Counted from the first letter of the stretch, positions 17,836-27,050 are shown. The stretch is 55,332 nt of DNA from an uncultured Clostridia bacterium (GCA_904419495.1 CAJFRV010000008.1:1-55332), one strand, 5' to 3'. Notes: a model not told the origin generated them from the sequence alone. Program-made: numbers and translations.

Positions 17836-18747
17836 ATGAAGTTTTTGGAAGTAGAAAGTGATGGTAAAAGAATTGATGCCTATTTATCAGAAAAGCTAGA
17901 AGATATGTCAAGAGTCACTGTACAAAGACTGTTATCAAATGGAAAAATACTAGTAAATCATAAAATAGTAAAGTCTTCATATAAAGTGCAAGAAGGAGAT
18001 AAAATTCAAATAGAAGAGGAAATACCAGTAGAAATATCATTAAAAGCGCAAAACATTCCATTAGAGGTTATTTACGAAGATAAAGATATCATTGTTGTGA
18101 ATAAACCAAAAGGAATGGTAGTTCATCCTGCTAATGGAAATCCAGATGGGACTTTGGTAAATGCGATTATGGCAATGTGTAAAGGATCTTTATCAGGTAT
18201 TGGAGGAGAAATTAGACCGGGAATTGTTCATAGATTGGATAAAGATACTTCAGGAATTATTGTTGTTGCTAAAAATGATAAAGCACACATAAATCTAAGT
18301 GAACAAATAAAAGAGCATAGAGTGAAGAAAACATATATTGCCTTGGTAAGAGGAATTGTGAAAGAAAACGAAGCAACTATTAATATGCCAATTGGAAGAA
18401 GTGAAAAAGATAGAAAAAAAATGGCAGTTACGAAAAAAGGAAAAGAAGCCATTACGCATTTCAGAGTATTAGAAAGGTATGATAAATATACTTTACTACA
18501 GGTAAATATTGAGACGGGAAGAACTCATCAAATAAGAGTTCACTTATCTCAAATTGGATATCCTATTGTGGGAGACGAAGTATATTCTAATGGAAAAAAT
18601 GAATGGAACATAAAAGGACAATGTTTACATGCCAAAAGTTTAGAATTTACACATCCTATAACAGGGGAGAAAATGTACTTAGAAGCTAGATTACCAGAAT
18701 ATTTTGAAAATATGTTAGAGGATTTGGAAAAAAGAAAAAGAATTTAA
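17836..18747 (+). CDS. rluD: Ribosomal large-subunit pseudouridine synthase RluD-like
   Basis: This enzyme isomerises uridines in 23S rRNA. An N-terminal S4 RNA-binding domain (SRVTVQRLLSNGKILVN, about residues 15-65) is followed by the catalytic domain with HRLDKDTSGI, whose aspartate is the nucleophile, and by the TGRTHQIRVH motif. The 303-residue length is normal. It is likely co-transcribed with lspA. The exact target sites cannot be told from sequence. Confidence 0.92.
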   Translation: MKFLEVESDGKRIDAYLSEKLEDMSRVTVQRLLSNGKILVNHKIVKSSYKVQEGDKIQIEEEIPVEISLKAQNIPLEVIYEDKDIIVVNKPKGMVVHPANGNPDGTLVNAIMAMCKGSLSGIGGEIRPGIVHRLDKDTSGIIVVAKNDKAHINLSEQIKEHRVKKTYIALVRGIVKENEATINMPIGRSEKDRKKMAVTKKGKEAITHFRVLERYDKYTLLQVNIETGRTHQIRVHLSQIGYPIVGDEVYSNGKNEWNIKGQCLHAKSLEFTHPITGEKMYLEARLPEYFENMLEDLEKRKRI

Positions 18748-18783
18748 GAAGTGTAAAATAATCTATGAAAAGGGAGAAGAGAA

Positions 18784-19680
18784 ATGCGAGAAATGATAGA
18801 GAATAAAAAACAAAGCATGTCACAAACTCCAGATAACAATATAGAAGTTGCAAGAGAAAAATATTTATACCCCGTATTAGAAGTATTGGATAAAAAAAAT
18901 ATAAGAGGTGTAAGATTACTAAAAAAGGGAAATCAGGTGATGCTTTTAATAGATAAAAGCAAACTAAATAGTATGAATATAAAAATATTAAATACTATGA
19001 ATATGATATATCCAAATCATGTAGTTTGTATTCATAATATAAGGAATCCATTTGATTATGAAGAATTATATGAAGACAATAATGCTAAAGAAAATAAGAA
19101 GATACGACCATTTCAAGTATTTGGAAAATATTGGACAACAGATATGAATAGTTATTATGAGTACTATAGAGTTTACCCATTTGCTGGTATAGAGTTAGAT
19201 ATTAGAAAATTGTCACAATTCATGCAATTAGGATATTTTTTAGAATTTGTAAATATATTTCAAACACAAAATCCATTAGAACAAGAAGAAATACAAATAA
19301 AAAAGGGTGTAGAGGTATATTCTCCAGAAACTTTAAGAAGGTATGATGAATATATAAAACAAGGATGCCCTGATAAGCAACCATTAACTATCTTGGTAGA
19401 ATATAATGAGGATATTGAAGATGACATATCTGGTGGTCTAGAATTAAAAGGAGATCCATATTTTAATAGAATAGCCATAATAAATTTTAATGGAAAAGAA
19501 GGAATTATACATGATTTTACGATGAAACTTTCACAAAATAGAATGGAAGAAAATGTAAAAAGATATATTGCAAGTAAACAGAAACAGCATGAGAATACAC
19601 ATAATATCCCAGAAAATAATACACCTAAAATATCTAGAACACCAGAAGTACCACCACTATCTGGAGTAGCAGAATTGTAA
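18784..19680 (+). CDS. Hypothetical protein
   Basis: This is a 298-residue soluble protein with no signal peptide or membrane segment. I do not recognise a family. The central part is rich in aromatic residues (FGKYWTTDMNSYYEYYRVYPF), and the C-terminus is a proline-rich low-complexity tail (SRTPEVPPLSGVAEL). The start follows AAAGGGAGAAGAG. It lies between two pseudouridine synthase genes with short gaps and so is probably in their operon, but nothing in it suggests RNA modification. Confidence 0.6.
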   Translation: MREMIENKKQSMSQTPDNNIEVAREKYLYPVLEVLDKKNIRGVRLLKKGNQVMLLIDKSKLNSMNIKILNTMNMIYPNHVVCIHNIRNPFDYEELYEDNNAKENKKIRPFQVFGKYWTTDMNSYYEYYRVYPFAGIELDIRKLSQFMQLGYFLEFVNIFQTQNPLEQEEIQIKKGVEVYSPETLRRYDEYIKQGCPDKQPLTILVEYNEDIEDDISGGLELKGDPYFNRIAIINFNGKEGIIHDFTMKLSQNRMEENVKRYIASKQKQHENTHNIPENNTPKISRTPEVPPLSGVAEL

Positions 19681-19702
19681 TAAAAGCGAAAGGAGAAACA
19701 TT

Positions 19703-20422
19703 TTGGAAGAAATACGATTACAAAAATATTTGGCAGAAGCAGGAATTGCTTCAAGAAGAAAAGCAGAAGAACTAATATTACAAGGGAAAGTTCAGGTAAA
19801 TGGAAAAGTTATAACAGAATTAGGAACAAAAGTACAGATTGAAAAAGATCAAGTAACATATAATGACAAAATTGTGAAGATAGAAAATAAGAAAGTATAT
19901 ATTTTACTAAATAAGCCTATAGGATATGTGACAACTGTAAAAGATCAATTCCATCGTGATTCAGTACTGGATTTGGTAAAAGTAAGAGAGAGATTAGTAC
20001 CAGTTGGAAGGTTAGATATGTATACATCAGGAGCTCTAATTCTTACAAATGATGGAGATTTCGTATATAAAGTGACACATCCAAAGCATGAAATTAATAA
20101 AACATATACAGTTACTTTACATGGAATTGTGAATAAAGAAAAGGTAGAACAGTTAAGAAAAGGTGTAGATATTGGAGGATATATTACTAAATCTGCTAAA
20201 GTCAAAATTTTAAAAACTGATGAAGAAAAGCAAATAACCAGATTAGAAATTGTCATACATGAAGGAAAAAATAGACAAGTACGAAAGATGTGTGAAGCAA
20301 TTGGACATAAAGTTCTAGCATTACATAGAAGTGCTATTGCAGGAATTGGTGTAAAAGATCTAGAACTCGGAAAATGGAGATATTTGTCAAAAGAGGAAGT
20401 AAAAAAAATAGTATCTTATTAA
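19703..20422 (+). CDS. rluB: Pseudouridine synthase RsuA/RluB family
   Basis: This second rRNA pseudouridine synthase is of the RsuA/RluB/E/F type. The S4 domain (RLQKYLAEAGIASRRKAEELI) opens the protein, and the catalytic motif VGRLDMYTSGALILTNDG contains the nucleophilic aspartate. HEGKNRQVRKMCEAIGH is the family's C-terminal signature. Translation starts at TTG, 11 bases after GAAAGGAGA. RluB is the usual Firmicute member, but the exact target is inferred. Confidence 0.9.
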   Translation: MEEIRLQKYLAEAGIASRRKAEELILQGKVQVNGKVITELGTKVQIEKDQVTYNDKIVKIENKKVYILLNKPIGYVTTVKDQFHRDSVLDLVKVRERLVPVGRLDMYTSGALILTNDGDFVYKVTHPKHEINKTYTVTLHGIVNKEKVEQLRKGVDIGGYITKSAKVKILKTDEEKQITRLEIVIHEGKNRQVRKMCEAIGHKVLALHRSAIAGIGVKDLELGKWRYLSKEEVKKIVSY

Positions 20423-20448
20423 AACACAAGAACCCCTTGTGTTTTTTT
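20421..20448 (+). terminator. Terminator after rluB
   Basis: AAACACAAG and CTTGTGTTTTTTT form a stem with a T run directly at the rluB stop. Confidence 0.9.
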
Positions 20449-20566
20449 GCATTTTATGGTTTAATGTAGATGATTTTAATTTATATATTTTATTCAATGT
20501 TTTAATCACAAAATTTATTATCAAAAGTTTCCAAAAAGAATTTTAGAAATTGCTTTAAACAAGGAG

Positions 20567-21199
20567 GTGATAAATGTAGCATATCATTTTACCTATAAAA
20601 ATTATATTACATGTATCCATAATATAAAACAAAAAGATTATCTAGACCTAAAAGAGGAAAGTGAAAAATATACAATTTTATTAGGAAATAACATAGAAAC
20701 ACAATACAAATGTATAATAGAATACTTATTTAAAGACCAAGAAAGAATTTGTAAATTAATTAATTGCATTTCAAATTGTCAAGAAAAGATAAAAAAAGAA
20801 AATTTGAAATGTATAGAATTTGTTAGAAAGAAAAAAGGAATAAAAATTGTATATAAATATAGTAATAAACATATTTTTTATGTAATTATATATCAGCAAG
20901 AAATTTCTTCACACTTACCATATTACATATTACAAGACTGCATAAAAATTATTCAGAATTATAAAGAAGAAAATATGAAAGATATTATCATTATTCCTAT
21001 TGTGATATATGTAAAAGAAAATATATACTGTCATGATGTAGCAAAAAAACATTATTTTGAAATGACAACATATGATGATCATATATTAGAATTGAAATAT
21101 AACTTAATACATTTATTAAAAATTTTAAATATATCTAGATTAAGAAATACAATTTTAGAAGAACTAATCTGGATAGAGGGAATAAAACAAAGTATTTAA
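20567..21199 (+). CDS. Hypothetical protein with Rpn/PD-(D/E)XK-like features, unusual start
   Basis: This is a lysine- and isoleucine-rich protein of about 205 residues. The segments IFYVIIYQQEISSHLPYYIL and IIIIPIVIYVKENIY recall the Rpn/YhgA-like nuclease family (PD-(D/E)XK fold), but the acidic catalytic residues are not convincingly placed, so it may be a degenerate member. The start is a problem. A strong AAGGAGG ends exactly on the GTG at 20567, the well-spaced ATG at 20574 is out of frame and followed at once by TAG, and no ATG occurs early in the frame. It is a monocistronic unit flanked by terminators. Confidence 0.5.
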   Translation: MINVAYHFTYKNYITCIHNIKQKDYLDLKEESEKYTILLGNNIETQYKCIIEYLFKDQERICKLINCISNCQEKIKKENLKCIEFVRKKKGIKIVYKYSNKHIFYVIIYQQEISSHLPYYILQDCIKIIQNYKEENMKDIIIIPIVIYVKENIYCHDVAKKHYFEMTTYDDHILELKYNLIHLLKILNISRLRNTILEELIWIEGIKQSI

Positions 21200-21241
21200 G
21201 AAAATAGAGATGTGAAAATAAAGCACATCTCTATTTCTTTT
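21198..21241 (+). terminator. Strong terminator
   Basis: AAGAAAATAGAGATGTG and CACATCTCTATTTCTTTT form a long stem ending in T residues. Confidence 0.9.
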
Positions 21242-21300
21242 ACATAAAATATAGTAAACGACAAAATCAAACACAAAATATTAGAAGGGAATGAAATGAG

Positions 21301-22068
21301 ATGGAGACCATATTAGAGATTAAAAATATTTGTAAAACTTATCAAAGTAAAGAGGGAGAAATATTAGCATTAAAAGATATTCATTTTAAAGTAAAAAAGG
21401 GAGAATTTATATCCATCATAGGACCTAGTGGATGTGGAAAATCAACCTTATTATCAATTATTAGTGGATTAGAAAAAAAGACAGAAGGAGAAATCTACAT
21501 AGAAAATAAAAAGATAGAAGGTATTTCAGAACAAGTAGGATATATGTTACAAAAAGATTGTTTATTAGAATGGAGGAATATCTGGAGCAATAGTATATTG
21601 GGATTAGAATTAAAAGGAAGATTAAATGAAGAAAGTAAAAAATATGTAGAGAGTTTATTAAAAAAATATAATCTTTATGATTTTAAAGATAAATATCCGT
21701 CTGAATTATCTGGAGGTATGAGACAAAGAGCAGCATTAATTAGAACATTAGCAACAAAACCCAAAATATTATTATTAGATGAAGCTTTTTCAGCATTAGA
21801 TTATCAGACAAGAATCATGGTAACAAATGATATTTATGGTATTTTAAGAAAAGAAAATATGACTGCAATCATTGTAACACATGATATTTCAGAGGCGATC
21901 AGTATGGCGGATAAAGTTGTGGTATTAACCAAGCGTCCGGGAAAAGTAAAAGATATCTGTAAAATTAATTTTGAAATGGAAAACAGAAATCCCATAAATG
22001 TAAGAGAAAGCCTTAAGTTTAGCACATATTTTAATACCTTGTGGAAGGAGTTGGGAGTAGATGAATAA
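21301..22068 (+). CDS. ABC transporter ATP-binding protein (nitrate/sulfonate/taurine type)
   Basis: This ATPase belongs to an importer of the SsuB/TauB/ThiZ class. All motifs are intact: Walker A GPSGCGKST, a Q-loop glutamine in GYMLQKDCL, signature LSGGMRQR, Walker B ILLLDEAFSALD and the switch histidine in VTHDISEA. It overlaps the permease gene by 8 bases, so the two are translationally coupled. The binding protein for the same system lies 3.5 kb downstream, beyond a kinase cassette. From the binding protein type, the substrate may be a thiamine-precursor-like or sulfonate-like small molecule. Confidence 0.9.
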   Translation: METILEIKNICKTYQSKEGEILALKDIHFKVKKGEFISIIGPSGCGKSTLLSIISGLEKKTEGEIYIENKKIEGISEQVGYMLQKDCLLEWRNIWSNSILGLELKGRLNEESKKYVESLLKKYNLYDFKDKYPSELSGGMRQRAALIRTLATKPKILLLDEAFSALDYQTRIMVTNDIYGILRKENMTAIIVTHDISEAISMADKVVVLTKRPGKVKDICKINFEMENRNPINVRESLKFSTYFNTLWKELGVDE

Positions 22069-22868
22069 TTCAATATCTAAAGAGCGAAAAAAATATTTAA
22101 AAAATAATCGAAAAAAGAAAATATATGTATTTATTACACAAATTGCTATATTAATAGGATTTTTAGCATTATGGGAAATATTGGCTAACAAAAATATCAT
22201 AGACAGTTTTATTATGAGTCAGCCAAGTAGAATATGGGGGACATTAACCAATTTGAGTTCAAATGACTTATTAATGCATATTGGTGTTACAGTATATGAA
22301 ACAGTCGTAGGATTTCTATTAGGAACAGTATTAGGAATTATCATTGCCATTATTTTATGGTGGTCCAAATTTCTTTCTAATGTCTTAGAGCCTTACTTAG
22401 TTGTGCTGAATAGTTTGCCCAAAGTAGCTCTACGGACCGGTAATTATTATATGGGTAGGAGCAGGAACACCAGCTATTATTGTTATGGCAGTTGCTATTT
22501 CATTAGTAGTAACAATTCTAGAAAATTTAAATGGATTTATAAAAACAGATAAAGATTTAATTAAAATGGCAAAAACATTTAAAGCAAGTAAATTTCAAAT
22601 ATTAACAAAGATTGTTATACCTGCAAACATTTCTACTTTTATTAATTCTTTAAAAGTAAATATTGGACTTTCACTAGTAGGTGTAATTTCAGGTGAGTTC
22701 TTAGTATCAAAAGCAGGATTAGGGTATTTGATTGTTTATGGAGGGCAGGTATTTAAATTAGATTTAGTTATGGCAAGTGTTATCGTTCTTGGAATTGTGG
22801 CAGGACTGATGTATATATTTGTTTTATTACTAGAAAAAATAATACTAAAATCAAAAAGATTTCAATAA
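22061..22868 (+). CDS. ABC transporter permease, with an internal +1 frame change
   Basis: This is the membrane permease (BPD_transp_1 family) of the SsuC/TauC/ThiX class, with about six hydrophobic segments. The frame breaks at codon 125, an in-frame CGG (22433-22435), where the family's conserved stretch should read LPKVALGPVIIIWVGAG. Skipping the C gives exactly that and continues to the stop at 22868, for 268 residues. The EAA-type loop (KMAKTFKASKFQILTKIVIPA) lies after the break. In the uncorrected frame the protein ends at 22552, lacking the EAA loop. The two ORFs in the track are halves of one gene. Confidence 0.85.
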
Positions 22869-22882
22869 TGATTTCAATATAT

Positions 22883-22928
22883 AAAAAGATGTAGTTTGAT
22901 ATGTAGAAAATCAATGTACATCTTTTTA
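22883..22928 (+). terminator. Terminator after the permease
   Basis: AAAAAGATGTA and TACATCTTTTT form the stem. It separates the ABC pair from the kinase cassette downstream. Confidence 0.7.
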
Positions 22929-23015
22929 CTATGATTTACATAAAATTAAATGGAGAAAAACTTGGATTTTTCCATGATTTATGATAAAATATATGTGAAT
23001 ATTAAGGAGAAAGAT

Positions 23016-24095
23016 ATGATGATACCTGTTAAAACGTTAAAAGAATTAGAAGAAGAAATACAAGAAGATATAAGAACTATAAAAAAATTAATCCCGGAAA
23101 ATGGATATTATGTAAATAGTATACAGAAAAGAAACGAGACAATACATGTGGAAATAGCTAATAGAGCAAAGAAAAAAATAGGTCATTTTAAATCTAGAAA
23201 AGGATATGACACTAAGTATAAAAATAAGAAACAATTTGCCAGTCATTATGGAGAATATATAGCATATCTAATTTTAAAACAATTAAGTAAAAAAGTATGT
23301 AAAATGGAATTAGGAGAAGTCCAAATAAGAAACAAATACAGCTTAAAAATAATGCATGTAGAGGGAGTATTAAGCTATTATGAAAAGGAAAAAAACAAAG
23401 ATTTTAGGAAGATAAAGTCGATAGTGGAAAATTATGCAAAAGATTATCCTGAAGAATATAAAAAAATGGTAACGAATGAAAGATTAGATTCTAAAAGAAA
23501 TTATTCCAATATTGAAATCATATTAAAAAGTTTAGATATTTTATATAGGAAAAATGGACAAGCTGATAAAATTCCACAAATGAGAAAAGATTTTTTTGAT
23601 ATGTGTATGTTTGATTTGATATTTGCAAATAGAGATAGAAATGATGAAAATTTTGGAGTTGAAATAGATCAGTTAACAAATGAAATTGAATTTTATCCTT
23701 TATTTGATAATGAACAAATTCTAGGAATGCAAGAAGAGAAAAAGGATGTTATCAGATATATGTCTAGTGAAAAAGAATATAAAAAATTTAAAGAACAATA
23801 TTTAACATCTCATATAGGGATACCTACAAAAGTTCAAGCAGTAGACCCTTGTTTATTTCTTACATATTTATTGGAGAACTATTATGAAGAAACGATGACT
23901 TCCTTTAAGGATATAGAAAGATATACATTCTCACATTTAGAACAAGTATTAGAAGTATGTTCAGGACTATCAGAAGAACATAAAGATTTTGCTAAAAAAA
24001 TATTTTTGGAAAGACAAGAGGAGATAGCAGATACTATTAAAAGATTTGAGGAAAAGAAAGTAAAAAGATATGACGAATGGGAAGTAGATTTATAA
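23016..24095 (+). CDS. HipA-like kinase-fold protein (first copy)
   Basis: This protein of about 359 residues resembles the C-terminal kinase domain of HipA. The helix HYGEYIAYLILKQLSKK followed by MELGEV matches the EYxxxxLAxxLGI..ELG region, and FANRDRNDENFG plus YPLFDNEQILG match the catalytic loop and metal-binding DN motif. HipA kinases phosphorylate aminoacyl-tRNA synthetases as toxin-antitoxin toxins, and relatives have other targets. The start at 23016 follows AAGGAGA, and the upstream in-frame ATG lacks a ribosome binding site. It is distantly similar to the third gene of this cassette. Confidence 0.6.
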   Translation: MMIPVKTLKELEEEIQEDIRTIKKLIPENGYYVNSIQKRNETIHVEIANRAKKKIGHFKSRKGYDTKYKNKKQFASHYGEYIAYLILKQLSKKVCKMELGEVQIRNKYSLKIMHVEGVLSYYEKEKNKDFRKIKSIVENYAKDYPEEYKKMVTNERLDSKRNYSNIEIILKSLDILYRKNGQADKIPQMRKDFFDMCMFDLIFANRDRNDENFGVEIDQLTNEIEFYPLFDNEQILGMQEEKKDVIRYMSSEKEYKKFKEQYLTSHIGIPTKVQAVDPCLFLTYLLENYYEETMTSFKDIERYTFSHLEQVLEVCSGLSEEHKDFAKKIFLERQEEIADTIKRFEEKKVKRYDEWEVDL

Positions 24096-24112
24096 TAAAG
24101 AAAGGTGAAAAT

Positions 24113-24484
24113 ATGGAACATTTGTATTTAAAATGGTTGGATTATAGAACAAATAAAAAATATTTAATAGGTGCTTTGTTTAGAGATAAAGAAAAGGGAA
24201 AATATTATTTTAAAATGAGTAGACCACATGTAGAAAAAGCAATTCAAGAGAAAGTAATATCAAGGGCAATGTTACCATTTTACGATTTAGATAAAATATA
24301 TGAAAGCGACGAATTATTTGCCATTTTTAGCGTAAGATTACCTACAATTGAAAAATTTTCGAAAGAAGAATTGAAAGAATTATTAGAAGATTTAGAAATG
24401 GATGTATATGATGAATTCGAATATCTAAAGAAAACAAAAGGTATGTTAGAAACAGATAAATATATAGTAGAAGAGGAGAAATAA
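24113..24484 (+). CDS. Small HipS-like protein
   Basis: This 123-residue acidic protein lies between two HipA-like genes. KYLIGALFRDKEKGKYYFKMS and the phrase MLPFYDLDKIY resemble the N-terminal subdomain of HipA, which in the three-part HipBST systems is a separate protein, HipS. It ends in a charged helix. The start at 24113 follows AAAGGTGAAA. It ends one base before the next ATG, so it is tightly coupled to the second kinase-like gene. The HipS relation is a pattern judgement, not a proven homology. Confidence 0.5.
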   Translation: MEHLYLKWLDYRTNKKYLIGALFRDKEKGKYYFKMSRPHVEKAIQEKVISRAMLPFYDLDKIYESDELFAIFSVRLPTIEKFSKEELKELLEDLEMDVYDEFEYLKKTKGMLETDKYIVEEEK

Positions 24485-24485
24485 G

Positions 24486-25556
24486 ATGTTTACATTTAGA
24501 AATATTGATGATTTTGTACCACTTCAGTTTGAAAAAGTAGGAATGCTAAAAGGAAAAAGATGGTATGCACAGACAAAGGAAAAAAAGAAAGGATTATTTA
24601 AACCTAAAAGATATGAATTTAAAGATAGAAAAGTTTTTTGTGCGAATCATTATGGAGAAATGGTCGGCGGAATTTTAGGAGAAAGAGCAAAGATTGAGAC
24701 TTGTAAGTCAGAGTTAGCTCACCATAGCCACTATTATTCTAATATATATAAGGAAAGAGCACATGCAACGACAGAAGAAAAAGATGGCTGTATTATATAT
24801 AACCAATTATCAGCAGGAGATACATTAGAAGCTGGAAAAATTGTAATAGATAGGTTTAAAGAAAGTAACGAAAACAGATATCAATCATTGGCTAAAAATA
24901 GTATTTATAGAGGAAAAATAAATGATGACATAGAATTGATATTACTTTCTGTTAGTTCTAGAGTAGAAAAATTTTATAAAATGGGCGGAAATTATTTAGA
25001 AAAGTATATACAATCAAGGATATACCAAACAAAGAAAAAGTTTATAGAGATGGTAGTGTATGATTGTTTATATGGAAATTATGATAGACATGAAGGAAAC
25101 TGGTCTATGCATCTTCATTCAAATGAAGAAATAGATATTTATCCATTATACGACAATGAAAGAGTATTAGGCCTGTATGAAAATCAAAATTTTATTGAAA
25201 AAATGTTAATAGAAAAAGAACCAGAGCAAATAATGGATAAAATATTTTTTTCCAGAATGCGCGTACCGGGAGAGAAAAAAGAATTTTCAACATATAAAGA
25301 CATGTTAAGGTATTTAATGTATGCTTATCCAGAAGAAACACAAGAAACTTTAAAAAGGCAGTTAGATAGTAATACAGTTCAATCAACAACAAGATGTTTA
25401 GAACAATGTGAGGGATTACCAGATCCATATATTGAATTTGGAACAAGAATGTATGAATATAGAAATCGATTTGCAAGAAGATTGTTAGAACATAATATAA
25501 ATCAAGATCATGTACAATATTTTATTTTTCCACAAGCTGCTGGAGATGAAAGATAA
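24486..25556 (+). CDS. HipA-like kinase-fold protein (second copy)
   Basis: This 356-residue protein has the same plan as the gene at 23016. A CANHYGEMVGGILGERAKIETCKSEL helix-ELG-like region is followed by a DGCIIYNQLSAGDTLEAG strand segment, a catalytic-loop motif GNYDRHEGNW and the metal site YPLYDNERVLG. These match HipA/PI4K-like kinase motifs better than in the first copy. The C-terminal third is helical. It is the last gene of the cassette, and the binding-protein gene follows 59 bases later with its own strong ribosome binding site. Confidence 0.6.
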   Translation: MFTFRNIDDFVPLQFEKVGMLKGKRWYAQTKEKKKGLFKPKRYEFKDRKVFCANHYGEMVGGILGERAKIETCKSELAHHSHYYSNIYKERAHATTEEKDGCIIYNQLSAGDTLEAGKIVIDRFKESNENRYQSLAKNSIYRGKINDDIELILLSVSSRVEKFYKMGGNYLEKYIQSRIYQTKKKFIEMVVYDCLYGNYDRHEGNWSMHLHSNEEIDIYPLYDNERVLGLYENQNFIEKMLIEKEPEQIMDKIFFSRMRVPGEKKEFSTYKDMLRYLMYAYPEETQETLKRQLDSNTVQSTTRCLEQCEGLPDPYIEFGTRMYEYRNRFARRLLEHNINQDHVQYFIFPQAAGDER

Positions 25557-25615
25557 TAGATAAATTTCACATATCCTTATCATAAACATAAAATATATGA
25601 GAAAGGAGGCGTGAA

Positions 25616-26638
25616 ATGAATAAGAAAAAAACAAGTGTAATCGTTATAGTTGTAATTTTACTTATTTTACTGGTAATAGGAGTTATCATAGTAAACAAGA
25701 AAAAGGGAAATGAAGAGAATCATTTAAAAACAATACAGGTAAGTGAAGTAACACGTTCTGTTTTTTATGCACCACAATATGTAGCAATTAATAATGGATA
25801 TTTTAAAGAACAAGGATTGCAAATTGAATTATCCACAGGGCAAGGAGCAGATGCTGTTATGACTTCGGTATTATCTAATCAGTGTGATATCGGTTTTGCA
25901 GGACCAGAAGCTTCTATTTATGTATATAATGAAGGAAAAGAAGACTATACAGAAGTATTTGCACAACTAACGAAAAAAGATGGATCTTTATTAGTATCTA
26001 GAACAGAAGATGAGAACTTTAGTTGGGAGAATTTAAAAGGAAAAACAGTTATTCCGGGAAGAAAAGGCGGGGTACCATATATGACATTAGAATATGTATT
26101 GAAGAAAAATGGTATCGATCCTGAAAAAGATGTTGTACTAGATGATAGTATCAAATTTGATTTAATGGCAGGTGCCTTTGCAGCAGGAAATGCAGATTAT
26201 GTAACATTATTTGAACCAACAGCTTCATTAACAGAACAAGAAGGAAAAGGGTATGTTGTAGCATCAGTAGGGGAAGAAGCGGGAGAAATACCTTATACAG
26301 CATATTTTGCAAAAAAAAGTTATATAGAAACAAATGAAGATATTATTCAAAGTTTTACAGATGCCATTTACAAAGGGCAAACATGGGTAAAAGAACATAC
26401 TGCTGAAGAAATTGCAAAAGTTGTACAGGAATTTTTTCCAGATACAAGTATTGAAATGTTGACAGAAGCAATACAAACATATAAGGATATAGATGCATGG
26501 AATGAAACACCTGTATTAGAAGAAGAAAGTTTCAATCGATTGCAAGAAGTTATGACATTAGCAGGAGAATTAGAAAATTTGGCACCTTATGATAAAATTG
26601 TAAATAACACATATGGCCTAAAAAGCATAGAAAATTAA
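25616..26638 (+). CDS. ABC transporter substrate-binding protein (NMT1/THI5-like)
   Basis: This membrane-anchored binding protein has one hydrophobic segment (residues 7-27) with no lipobox cysteine, so it is tethered rather than lipidated. The mature part has the NMT1/THI5 layout: FYAPQYVAINNGYFKEQGL, QCDIGFAGPEASIY, a glycine-rich loop PGRKGGVPYM, and DYVTLFEPTAS. Relatives bind thiamine precursors, nitrate, sulfonates or taurine. It is the likely partner of the ABC ATPase and permease upstream, from which it is separated by three kinase-cassette genes. Confidence 0.85.
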   Translation: MNKKKTSVIVIVVILLILLVIGVIIVNKKKGNEENHLKTIQVSEVTRSVFYAPQYVAINNGYFKEQGLQIELSTGQGADAVMTSVLSNQCDIGFAGPEASIYVYNEGKEDYTEVFAQLTKKDGSLLVSRTEDENFSWENLKGKTVIPGRKGGVPYMTLEYVLKKNGIDPEKDVVLDDSIKFDLMAGAFAAGNADYVTLFEPTASLTEQEGKGYVVASVGEEAGEIPYTAYFAKKSYIETNEDIIQSFTDAIYKGQTWVKEHTAEEIAKVVQEFFPDTSIEMLTEAIQTYKDIDAWNETPVLEEESFNRLQEVMTLAGELENLAPYDKIVNNTYGLKSIEN

Positions 26639-26664
26639 TTTTTACTAATGTGTAAAAAAATATA

Positions 26665-26693
26665 TTGACAAATGAAACTTATAGTGTTATATT
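26665..26693 (+). promoter_or_regulatory. Promoter of the XRE regulator
   Basis: TTGACA and TATATT are separated by 17 bases, just upstream of the gene at 26718. Confidence 0.6.
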
Positions 26694-26717
26694 TACCAAT
26701 AAAGGAGAAGTGATGAT

Positions 26718-27050
26718 ATGAGCTTAGATTTTTCTAATATTGGTAAAAGAATACAAAAAATAAGAATTCAGAATAAAATAAGTCAAAAATATATGGCTGA
26801 ACACTTAGATATGTCTATACAATATATTCGTAAATTAGAAAATGGAGAAATCAATATAGAATTAGAAAAATTTTTAAAGATCTGTGATTTTTTAAATATA
26901 TCCATACAAGATGTTCTAAATGAAAAAAATGAAAATATAATGGGATATATGGATAAAGAATTATATAATTTAATTATGAAATGTAATCTAGAAAAACAAA
27001 AATTAATATGTAATATGATAAAATTGTTGATTAAAAATCAAGTGATATAA
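26718..27050 (+). CDS. XRE-family helix-turn-helix regulator
   Basis: This is a 110-residue DNA-binding protein. The helix-turn-helix covers about residues 8-65 (IGKRIQKIRIQNKISQKYMAEHLDMSIQYIRKLENGE), the Cro/C1 type. A helical tail of about 45 residues probably dimerises. It has its own promoter. Its position downstream of the HipA-like cassette is compatible with a HipB-like role, but the binding-protein gene lies between them, so that link is speculative. Confidence 0.85.
   Translation: MSLDFSNIGKRIQKIRIQNKISQKYMAEHLDMSIQYIRKLENGEINIELEKFLKICDFLNISIQDVLNEKNENIMGYMDKELYNLIMKCNLEKQKLICNMIKLLIKNQVI

Noticed and set aside
21242-21300. TPP or similar riboswitch before the NMT1/THI5-type transporter
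   Set aside because: The gap is under 60 bases and contains none of the conserved riboswitch core sequences.
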